Translations under genes and position numbers: made by a program
Notes under the pieces: generated by a model
The model's input: the letters and a program-made list of their open reading frames with translations, nothing else
Told to the model about the DNA's origin: nothing
Databases searched by the model: none
From: Intrasporangium flavum
Lineage (GTDB): Bacteria; Actinomycetota; Actinomycetes; Actinomycetales; Dermatophilaceae
Assembly (NCBI RefSeq): GCF_001956915.1
Contig: NZ_MLJO01000013.1
Span: 248,001 to 312,000 of the forward strand
DNA length: 64,000 nucleotides
Direction of reading: 5' to 3'
In this document: in pieces, positions 49,259-56,239 of the stretch
Layout: each line of letters opens with the position of its first letter
How positions within the stretch are numbered: position 1 is the first letter of the stretch

Positions 49259-52200
49259 GTGCACCACGCCCGACGACGCGCGTCCACGCCCGCGCCGACC
49301 CCATCGCCCACCCCGTCACCGACGTCGCCGACGTCGCCGACGTCGCCGACGTCGCCGACGTCGCCGACGAGAGCCGCACGCCGCACGCGCGGCGTCGTCG
49401 CGGCCGGCCTGGTCGCGGCTCTCACGGCCATCGCGCCGGCGGCTTCCGCGGCCTCCGCCGCCGGCACGACCGTGCCGACCGACCCGCCCGGCACCTTCAC
49501 CGAGCAGAACCTCGCCGCCGACCGCACGGCGGCGAATCTCTTCTACCGGATCCCCGCCCTCGCCCACCTCGGCGGCGGTGTCGTGCTCGCCGCGTGGGAC
49601 GCCCGGCCCGGCAGCTCGGCCGACGCCCCCAACCCCAACTCGATCGTCCAGCGGCGCAGCACCGACAACGGGCGCACGTGGGGGCCGATGACCACGGTCG
49701 CCGCCGGCCACGTCGCCGACGCGTCGGGGCCGAAGTACGGCTACAGCGACCCGAGCTACGTCGTCGACGCCGCAGCCGGGAAGGTCTTCGCCTTCTTCGT
49801 CTTCTCCAAGGACCAGGGCTTCGGCGGCAGCCACTACGGCAACGACGACGCCGACCGCGACGTCATCAGCGCCGCGGTCGTCGAGTCGACCGACGGTGGC
49901 CTGCACTGGTCCGCGCCGCGCCTCATCACCTCCGTCGTCAAGCCGGGGACGAGCGCCACGAACCCGCAGCCCGGCGACGTCCGCTCGATGTTCGCCTCGT
50001 CCGGCGAGGGCATCCAGCTGCGCCACGGCGCGCACGCCGGCCGGCTCGTGCAGCAGTACTCCGGCTACGTGCGGCAGGCCGACGGCTCCGAGGCGTTCCA
50101 GGCCTGGAGCGTCTACTCCGACGACCACGGCGCCACGTGGGTCAAGGGCGCTCCCGTCGGTACGGGGATGGACGAGAACAAGGTCGTCGAGCTGTCGGAC
50201 GGGCGGGTCATGCTCAACAGCCGCGACAGCGCCGGCTCGAAGTACCGCAAGGTGGCGGTCTCGACCGACGGGGGAGCAACGTACGGCCCGGTCACCCTCG
50301 ACCGCCAGCTCATCGACCCGACGAACAACGGCTCGGTCACGAGGCTGTTCCCCGACGCCGCCACCGGCAGCGCCGACGCCCGCAAGCTACTCTTCACCAA
50401 CTCGGCGAGCCAGACCGACCGCGTCGACGTCACGGCCCGGGTCTCGTGCGACGACGGCGCCACCTGGCCCGGGCGGCGCGTCGTGCGCAGTGGCTTCTCG
50501 GCCTACTCGACGGCGACCCGCCTGGCCGACGGGCAGATCGGCGTTTTCTACGAGGCGGGCTACACGAGCGACATGGAGCTCGCGCGGTTCGACGACGCGT
50601 GGCTGGGCTACGTCTGCGCGCCTCTGTCCGCCGCCGACCGCACCGTTCAGGCGGGGTCGACGACCTCGGTGCCGGTGACCGTGACCAACCAGGAGGCATC
50701 GACGCTGTCGGGGGGCTCGGTCACCATGGCAGTCCCGGCCGGCTGGAGCGCCGGAACCGTCGCCGTGCCCGACGTCGCGCCCGGCGCGTCGGCCACCGTC
50801 GACGTACCACTCACCGTCCCCTCGACGGCCACCGCGGTGCAGCGCATCGACACCGTCTACACCGTCGGGGACGGACGCACCTCGCACCGCGACGTCGTCG
50901 TGACGCCGCAGGGCGCCGCGCAGGTCGGACTGACCGTGACGGGCGCCGCCCCGACGCGCGACGTCGTCGCGAGCCCCTACGCCGCAGGGGAGCGACTCGG
51001 CTACACCCTGACGGTCACCTCCACCGGCAACGTCACGGCCGCGTCCGTGCCGAAGGCGAGCAACCTCGAGGCGAACTTCGCACCGCCCGCGACGCCGAAC
51101 TGCCGCTACCTGACGCTCGCCGCCGGAGCGCGGTACACGTGCACGCCCTCGCACGCCCTGACGGCGGTCGACGTCGACCGGGGCTGGTTCACGCCCACCG
51201 CCTCATTCACCGTCACCGCCTCGAGCGACCCCAACGTCACCAAGGACGTGTCGTTCACCGGCGCTCCCGTCTTCCTGCGCGACCCGGCCACCGTCCCGCT
51301 GTCGGCGTCGGTCACGGGCGAACGCGGCGACGGCGCAAGGGATCTCGCGACCCAGCCGTACGTGGCGGGTGAGCTGCTGCCGTACCGCTTCGCCGTCGCC
51401 AACACCTCGCCGTTCGTCGAGACCGTCGCCCCGACCGGTGGTGTCTTCGCCCCGCTCGTCCCGCCGGGCTCCGGCAACTGCCGGTGGACCAACCTCGCGG
51501 TGGGCGGGTCATACACGTGCTCGACGCCCCGGCACACGGTGACCCAGGACGAGGTCGACGCCGGCTTCTTCCGGGCGACGTCGACGTGGACGGCGACCGC
51601 GACGGGCAAGGCGACGGTCACCTACCCCGTCGACGGCGGCGAGGTCGACCTGAGGGTGCGTCAGCCCGCCCTCGCCGGCACGGTGACGCCGACCTGGGTC
51701 GACGTCGACGGCGACCGGTACGCCAGCGTGGGTGACCGCGTCGAGGTGGTGCGCACGCTCGGCAACGCCGGCAACGTCAGCCTCACCGACGTGAGGGCGG
51801 ACGGTGCCGACCTCGCCGACTCGACCCTCGGCATCGGTGCGTCGAGCTCGGCGACCACGTCGGCGACGCTCACCGCCGACGACGTGGCGGCCGGCACGGT
51901 GACCGTGGCCGGGTTCACGGCCTCGGCGCGCAACGGCGACCGGGTCGTGACGACGCAGGTCGCGGCCGAGACGCTGCGCCTGGCCGTCCAGCCGCCACGC
52001 CCGACCCGCGAGCCGTCGTTCGTCCGCGAGGGCTATGCCGGGCAGGCCTCCCCGGTCGACCTCGGCCTCGAACCGGCCTACGCGCCGGGCCGTCGCCTGA
52101 CGGTCCACGGCCTCGAGTACGGCCGTTGGTACTTCCTGCACCTCGACCGCTCGGGCACCCGGCTCGGCTGGGTCTTCCCGACGCCGGACGGGACCGCGGA

Positions 52201-52315
52201 CCTCATCGTGCCGCCCACGGCGTACGGCGAGGACACGCTCGTCGCCACCGACGAGTCGGACGCCGTCGCCGGCTTCGGGGGCACGCGCATCCTGCCCCCG
52301 CAGGCCGTGCGCTGA
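49259..52315 (+). CDS. nanH: secreted exo-alpha-sialidase with C-terminal repeats
   Basis: A 1018-aa exported sialidase. After a long N-region with TSP repeats there is a signal peptide (VVAAGLVAALTAIAPAASA). The six-bladed catalytic domain spans about 80-460: FYRIPAL carries the first substrate Arg, and at least four Asp-box variants follow (STDNGRTW, STDGGLHW, SDDHGATW, STDGGATY). From about 465 come a NEW3-like domain (VPVTVTNQEASTLSGG), three DUF11-type beta modules (GxxxxYTLTVTSTGNVT, GELLPYRFAVANTS, VEVVRTLGNAGNVS) and a C-terminal domain of about 100 residues. No membrane anchor or LPXTG is seen, so it is likely released. GTG 49259 has GGAGG 4 nt upstream; ATG 49244 is the alternative. 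Confidence 0.9.
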   Translation: MHHARRRASTPAPTPSPTPSPTSPTSPTSPTSPTSPTRAARRTRGVVAAGLVAALTAIAPAASAASAAGTTVPTDPPGTFTEQNLAADRTAANLFYRIPALAHLGGGVVLAAWDARPGSSADAPNPNSIVQRRSTDNGRTWGPMTTVAAGHVADASGPKYGYSDPSYVVDAAAGKVFAFFVFSKDQGFGGSHYGNDDADRDVISAAVVESTDGGLHWSAPRLITSVVKPGTSATNPQPGDVRSMFASSGEGIQLRHGAHAGRLVQQYSGYVRQADGSEAFQAWSVYSDDHGATWVKGAPVGTGMDENKVVELSDGRVMLNSRDSAGSKYRKVAVSTDGGATYGPVTLDRQLIDPTNNGSVTRLFPDAATGSADARKLLFTNSASQTDRVDVTARVSCDDGATWPGRRVVRSGFSAYSTATRLADGQIGVFYEAGYTSDMELARFDDAWLGYVCAPLSAADRTVQAGSTTSVPVTVTNQEASTLSGGSVTMAVPAGWSAGTVAVPDVAPGASATVDVPLTVPSTATAVQRIDTVYTVGDGRTSHRDVVVTPQGAAQVGLTVTGAAPTRDVVASPYAAGERLGYTLTVTSTGNVTAASVPKASNLEANFAPPATPNCRYLTLAAGARYTCTPSHALTAVDVDRGWFTPTASFTVTASSDPNVTKDVSFTGAPVFLRDPATVPLSASVTGERGDGARDLATQPYVAGELLPYRFAVANTSPFVETVAPTGGVFAPLVPPGSGNCRWTNLAVGGSYTCSTPRHTVTQDEVDAGFFRATSTWTATATGKATVTYPVDGGEVDLRVRQPALAGTVTPTWVDVDGDRYASVGDRVEVVRTLGNAGNVSLTDVRADGADLADSTLGIGASSSATTSATLTADDVAAGTVTVAGFTASARNGDRVVTTQVAAETLRLAVQPPRPTREPSFVREGYAGQASPVDLGLEPAYAPGRRLTVHGLEYGRWYFLHLDRSGTRLGWVFPTPDGTADLIVPPTAYGEDTLVATDESDAVAGFGGTRILPPQAVR
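49319..49363 (+). repeat. 9-bp in-frame repeat in sialidase signal region
   Basis: Five copies of ccgacgtcg encode Pro-Thr-Ser repeats ahead of the hydrophobic core of the signal peptide. Confidence 0.85.
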
Positions 52316-52360
52316 CGGCCGACGTCCTTCGCGTGACCGCTGACGCGCCCGCCCTGACGT

Positions 52361-52445
52361 CGCCCGACGTCCGGGGCGGGCGCGTCGCCCGACGCCCGGG
52401 GCGGGCGCGTCGCCCGACGCCCGGGGCGGGCGCGTCGCCCGGCGT
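52361..52445. repeat. 25-bp hairpin-forming tandem repeat
   Basis: Three nearly identical 25-bp units (52361, 52386, 52411) and a partial fourth follow the sialidase gene. Each contains CGACGC (CGACGT in the first unit) and GCGTCG separated by a GC-rich spacer, so the RNA could form a row of stem-loops. They may end transcription of the nan operon. No spacer variation or leader suggests CRISPR. Confidence 0.85.
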
Positions 52446-52486
52446 CCACGCTGCGGGAACCACGGACGCGATGTCAGGAGTGATGC

Positions 52487-52492
52487 CACACT
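52487..52492 (+). promoter_or_regulatory. candidate -10 box for LysE gene
   Basis: CACACT then ttgccc and ATG at 52499, with the 6-nt leaderless-type spacing. Confidence 0.3.
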
Positions 52493-52498
52493 TTGCCC

Positions 52499-53134
52499 AT
52501 GACATGGCAGAGCGTCTGGGCCTTCACCCTCTTCGCCGTCGTCGTCACCCTGGTGCCGGGGCCCGACTTCGCCGTCGTGCTGCGCGGTGCGCTCGTCGGT
52601 GGGCGTGGCCGTGGGCTGTGGACCGCCGCCGGCGTCACGACCTCGAACGCCGTCCAAGGGGTGGCGGTGGCCCTCGGCGTCGGCGCGCTCGTGGTGGCGA
52701 GCCGGCCGGTCTTCACCGCGGTCAAGTGGGTCGGTGTCGCCTACCTGATGTTCCTGGCTGCCCAGGCCCTGCGCGCCGCGCTGAGCGGACGCTATGCGGC
52801 CCCTGACCCCGACGCGCCACGCCTCAGCGGCGCGCGCCAGGCTTGGCTCGGGTGGCGCCGGGGGCTCACGTCGAACATCACCAACCCCAAGGTGCTGGCC
52901 TTCTACCTCGCCGTGCTGCCGCAGTTCCTGCCCGCGGGCGGGTCGGCGGTGCAGGCCGTGCCGCTCGCGCTCGTGCACGCCGCGGTCTCGGCCGCCTACC
53001 TCGCGCTCGTCGTGGTCGGGGCCGACCGGGCCCGACGCGTCCTGCAGCGTCGCCGGGTCCGCCGCGCGGTCGACGCCGTGACGGGCACGGCGATGCTCGG
53101 GTTCGGCCTCCGGCTCGCGACCGAGCACGCCTGA
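52499..53134 (+). CDS. LysE/RhtB-family amino-acid exporter
   Basis: A 211-aa membrane protein with six helices. LysE-family marks are TLVPGPDFAVVLRGALVGGRGRGL at the N-terminus and GLTSNITNPKVLAFYLAVLPQF at the start of the second half. Members export basic or neutral amino acids. It stands alone, after the repeat region and before the convergent DedA gene. A TTG two codons upstream is an alternative start; the ATG keeps the leaderless spacing. Confidence 0.9.
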   Translation: MTWQSVWAFTLFAVVVTLVPGPDFAVVLRGALVGGRGRGLWTAAGVTTSNAVQGVAVALGVGALVVASRPVFTAVKWVGVAYLMFLAAQALRAALSGRYAAPDPDAPRLSGARQAWLGWRRGLTSNITNPKVLAFYLAVLPQFLPAGGSAVQAVPLALVHAAVSAAYLALVVVGADRARRVLQRRRVRRAVDAVTGTAMLGFGLRLATEHA

Positions 53135-53148
53135 GGGGCGCCTGCGGG

Positions 53149-53841
53149 TCAGCTGCCCTCGGCGTCGTGGACGCCGGCGGGCACGCCGTCGCGCCCGTCG
53201 TCGCGCCCGTCGTCGCGCCCGTCGGAGCGCTCGGCCCGGTGACGCCGGACCTGCCACACGACGACGGCGACGACCACGAGGGCCGCGACGACGATCGCGG
53301 CTCCGCGCCCGAGGTAGGACTCGACCTTGGCGTACGACTGCCCGGCCACGTAGCCGATCGTCACGACGGTCGCGCCCCACGCGATGCCGCCGGCGGCGTT
53401 CCACCGCAGGAAGGTCGGGTAGTGCATCCGCGACATCCCGGCGAGTGCCGGCATGACCGCCCGCAGGAACGCGGTCCACCGGCCGAGGAACACGGCGACC
53501 CCGCCGCGTCGGCCGAGGAAGTCCTGGGCGTTGTCGATGCGCTCGCGGTGCCGGTCGAACGCCCGCAGCCGCACGACCCGGCCGCCGAGGTGGCGGCCGA
53601 CCTCGAAGCCGACGCTGTCGCCGAGGATCGCGGCGACGATGACGACGACGAGCACGGCGGCGTACGGCACGTGGCCGAGCGAGGCGGCGACCCCGCCGAG
53701 GATGGCGACGGTCTCGCCCGGGATGACGAAGCCGACGAAGATCGCGTCCTCGGCGAAGACGACGAGCCCGACGGCGACGAGGACGAGCCAGGTCGGGGCC
53801 TGCAGGATCTGCTGCATGGCCGTGTCGAAGAACTGGGTCAC
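53149..53841 (-). CDS. DedA-family membrane protein
   Basis: A 230-aa DedA/VTT-family protein: FVGFVIPGETVAILGGVAA, GDSVGFEVGRHLGG and the FLGRWTAFLRAVMPALAGMSRM motif, with four to five membrane segments. DedA proteins act in lipid recycling and membrane homeostasis; several are undecaprenyl-phosphate or phospholipid flippases. The tail has three RDDG repeats from a 12-bp DNA repeat. GTG 53841 has GAGGAG 7 nt upstream. It is convergent with the LysE gene. Confidence 0.9.
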   Translation of the reverse strand: MTQFFDTAMQQILQAPTWLVLVAVGLVVFAEDAIFVGFVIPGETVAILGGVAASLGHVPYAAVLVVVIVAAILGDSVGFEVGRHLGGRVVRLRAFDRHRERIDNAQDFLGRRGGVAVFLGRWTAFLRAVMPALAGMSRMHYPTFLRWNAAGGIAWGATVVTIGYVAGQSYAKVESYLGRGAAIVVAALVVVAVVVWQVRRHRAERSDGRDDGRDDGRDGVPAGVHDAEGS

Positions 53842-53958
53842 GGTTGGGCTCCTCGTCCGCTCGTGGTCCGCCGGCGATCGGTGCCCCGGGTTCGAGGGTG
53901 TGGCGTGCATCCAGTCTGGGAAAGGAGTCTGGACGTCCGCTGGGAGGTGGTCACGCGC

Positions 53959-54414
53959 TCAGCCGCCCAGGACGAAGCCGACCGGGTCGATGCCGAGCAC
54001 GAGCAGGAGCGCCGACGCGCCCGCGACGCCGGCCAGCACTCCGGCACCGATGCCGACGAGCGCCGCACCCCACGCTTGGCCGGGCCCGCGGGCCACGAAC
54101 CACGCCAGGAGCGGGCCGCCGAGGAGCGTGAGGCACGCCCCGGTCGCGAGGGCCAGGACGTACCGGTGCTCGTCGGGCGGGGCGACGTGCGACTCCGGCG
54201 AGAGCACGAGGAAGCCCCCGTAGCCGATGGCGTGCATGACGAGCAGCGCCCACGCCAGCACGGCCAGCCCCGCAGTGGCGAGAAGCCCGACACCGAGCGC
54301 CCACGCGACTGCGCGGGCGGGGTCGGACGGCGTCGCGGCCGACGCGGTGGACGCCGACGACGTGGCGGACCCGCTCGACGCGTCCGGCGGCGTCCCGGGG
54401 ACGGAGGTGGACAT
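53959..54414 (-). CDS. unknown 151-aa membrane protein
   Basis: No family recognised. After a Ser/Thr/Ala-rich cytoplasmic N-terminus (residues 1-33) there are three to four hydrophobic segments (about 35-60, 85-105, 110-145) with a short polar loop (SPESHVAPPDEHRY). Small and Gly/Ala-rich; ends in VLGG. The ATG at 54414 is 6 nt after CACCCT. It lies between DedA and the LuxR paralogue in its own transcript. Confidence 0.65.
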   Translation of the reverse strand: MSTSVPGTPPDASSGSATSSASTASAATPSDPARAVAWALGVGLLATAGLAVLAWALLVMHAIGYGGFLVLSPESHVAPPDEHRYVLALATGACLTLLGGPLLAWFVARGPGQAWGAALVGIGAGVLAGVAGASALLLVLGIDPVGFVLGG

Positions 54415-54420
54415 GTCCTG

Positions 54421-54426
54421 AGGGTG
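54421..54426 (-). promoter_or_regulatory. candidate -10 box for 151-aa gene
   Basis: CACCCT, caggac, ATG: leaderless-type spacing with C in the first position. Confidence 0.3.
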
Positions 54427-54622
54427 ACAGGCCGGGGCCGGGCGCGGCGTCGGTACGCGCACTCAGGCGTCGGGTCCGTGCCCGCAGCCGTCACGCTGAC
54501 CGCCCAACAGCGCCTTTCAACCGGGCCGTCCCACCACTACGGGACTCGCCGGAGCAGGCCTGAGCGACGCGGCAGCCGGCCCGTGGGGCATCCTTGGAGC
54601 CGCACACGACAGGGGCTCGAGG

Positions 54623-55429
54623 ATGGACGACGCAGACAGGACGTTGGCGCGCGTGACGGCCGTACCCGCAGGTGGAGCGTCCGTCGGCGGGTCGACCGCG
54701 GAGCTCGAGATGCAGGTGGCGGTCCTGGCCGCCGACTGGCTGGCCGGGCGCCGGACGCCCGGGTTCCGGCGTCTCGGAGTCGGCCTTGCGCAGATCGAGG
54801 CGGGTTTCGCAGCGATCGAGCCGACGGTCCGGGACGGCGTCTGCTCGATGCAGCCGCGGATGGGCTACGACCCGCACAGCCGCGCCGTCGAGCTCGACGA
54901 CCAGTCGCGCCGACGGGGTATCCGCATGCGGTACATCACCACCGAACGCAGCCTCGCGCTCTACCCGCTCATCACCTCCGAGATGCCGCACGTCCAGTTC
55001 GGCCCGGTGCCGGTCCAGCTCATGGTCATCGACGACCGGACCCTCGTCATCGCCGGGCCCCTCAGCGAGACGGGTCAGCCGACGGCGTGGCTCGCGACGA
55101 GGGCCGACCTGGTCGAGCGCTCACGCGCGATCTTCGAGGCGACCTGGGCCCGCTCCCGACCGGCCGTGCCCGAGGGGATGGACCCGCCGTTCACGCGGCG
55201 CCAGTGCGAGGTCGCCCGACGCGTCGTGCGCGGGGCCAAGGACGCCGGCATCGCGCGCGAGCTCGACATCTCGCTGCGCACGGTGGCCGCGGACGTGGCC
55301 CAGCTGATGCAGGGCGTCGGTGCCACGTCACGGGCCGAGCTGGCGATGATCTTGCTCGGCGGCACCGACCTGCCCCGCTCGCCGCGCCCGCGGCCCCGCC
55401 CGCCCGCCGAGCCGGCCGAGCACGACTGA
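54623..55429 (+). CDS. LuxR-type regulator, paralogue of 27-kb gene
   Basis: A 268-aa regulator with the same plan as the protein at 27.3 kb. It shares RRTPGFRRLGVGLAQIEAG, the YPLITSEMPHVQFGPVPVQLMVIDDRTLVIAG effector-like region, PTAWLATRADL and the C-terminal HTH (PPFTRRQCEVARRVVRGAKDAGIARELDISLRTVAADVAQL, split around residues 190-230). The tail is Pro/Arg-rich. No receiver domain. AGGGG precedes the ATG by 8 nt. The target genes are not evident; the two paralogues probably read different signals. Confidence 0.8.
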   Translation: MDDADRTLARVTAVPAGGASVGGSTAELEMQVAVLAADWLAGRRTPGFRRLGVGLAQIEAGFAAIEPTVRDGVCSMQPRMGYDPHSRAVELDDQSRRRGIRMRYITTERSLALYPLITSEMPHVQFGPVPVQLMVIDDRTLVIAGPLSETGQPTAWLATRADLVERSRAIFEATWARSRPAVPEGMDPPFTRRQCEVARRVVRGAKDAGIARELDISLRTVAADVAQLMQGVGATSRAELAMILLGGTDLPRSPRPRPRPPAEPAEHD

Positions 55430-55485
55430 GGGCCGTGCCCGGTCCGGGTCCGGTGCGGGACCGTCCGGTTCGCGGGGTCGGCTGC

Positions 55486-56007
55486 TCAGTGCTGGTAGGT
55501 GCCGTGCAGGACGGCCCGGGCGAGCGTCTTGAACGCGAGGTTGAACGAGACGACCGCCGGGGTCACGGAGTCGTCGACGCCGAGGGTCGGCTCCGATACC
55601 GCGTGCACCACGAAGAAGTAGCGGTGCGGCTGGTCGCCCTCGGGCGGTGCCGCGCCCATGAAGCCCGCCTCACCGGCGTCGTTGCGCACGTGGAAGGCCG
55701 AGCCGGGCAGCGCGCCGGACGCGGCGCCGGTGTCGAGCGCGGTGACGTCGGCCGGGAGGTCGACGAGGACCCAGTGCCAGAAGCCCGAGGGCGTCGGCGC
55801 GTCGGGGTCGAAGCAGGTGACGACGTAGCTGCGGGTGCCCTCGGGGGCGCCGCTCCACGACAGCTGGGGCGAGGTGTTGCCGCCGGCGGCCACCTGGGCG
55901 TCCGACAGCGGCTCGCCGTCGGTGACGTCGGAGCTGGTGACGGTGAACGAGCCGACGGCGGGCAGCAGCTCGTACGGGTTCGGCGTGACCGGGCGGTCGA
56001 GGCTCAT
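55486..56007 (-). CDS. YbhB/YbcL-family PEBP-like protein
   Basis: A 173-aa protein of the phosphatidylethanolamine-binding/Raf-kinase-inhibitor-like family. Family motifs are [28 protein letters not shown] (about 43-71), [16 protein letters not shown] and [10 protein letters not shown]. Bacterial members bind small anionic ligands; the function is unknown. GAGGAG lies 6 nt before the ATG, and TAGGGT at 56117-56122 on this strand is a candidate -10. Convergent with the LuxR paralogue. Confidence 0.9.
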   Translation of the reverse strand: MSLDRPVTPNPYELLPAVGSFTVTSSDVTDGEPLSDAQVAAGGNTSPQLSWSGAPEGTRSYVVTCFDPDAPTPSGFWHWVLVDLPADVTALDTGAASGALPGSAFHVRNDAGEAGFMGAAPPEGDQPHRYFFVVHAVSEPTLGVDDSVTPAVVSFNLAFKTLARAVLHGTYQH

Positions 56008-56196
56008 GCGGGACTCCTCGGGTCGAGGTGGCGGCGCGCCGGGCGTGGTGCGCCGGATGGGGTGTCGCGTCGTGCCACACGCGCGACGTGCGGGGCGTGC
56101 TGGCCCCTCGTCCCGACCCTAGACCGGTGGGCGCGGCAGCGGCGGACCGGCGAGGCGCATCCGCGCGAACGGCTGACGGGCCCGAGACTCCACGGC

Positions 56197-56202
56197 TAGA
56201 TT
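56197..56202 (+). promoter_or_regulatory. candidate -10 box of phosphodiesterase gene
   Basis: TAGATT, with the transcript start expected near 56209 and a short leader that includes ggggagg before the ATG at 56240. Confidence 0.4.
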
Positions 56203-56239
56203 CGAGGCACGCGGTGGGTCGGGCCGTGGGGAGGTGCGC

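Noticed and set aside
52361..52445. CRISPR-like array
   Set aside because: Units are directly adjacent with no unique spacers, and no cas gene is present.
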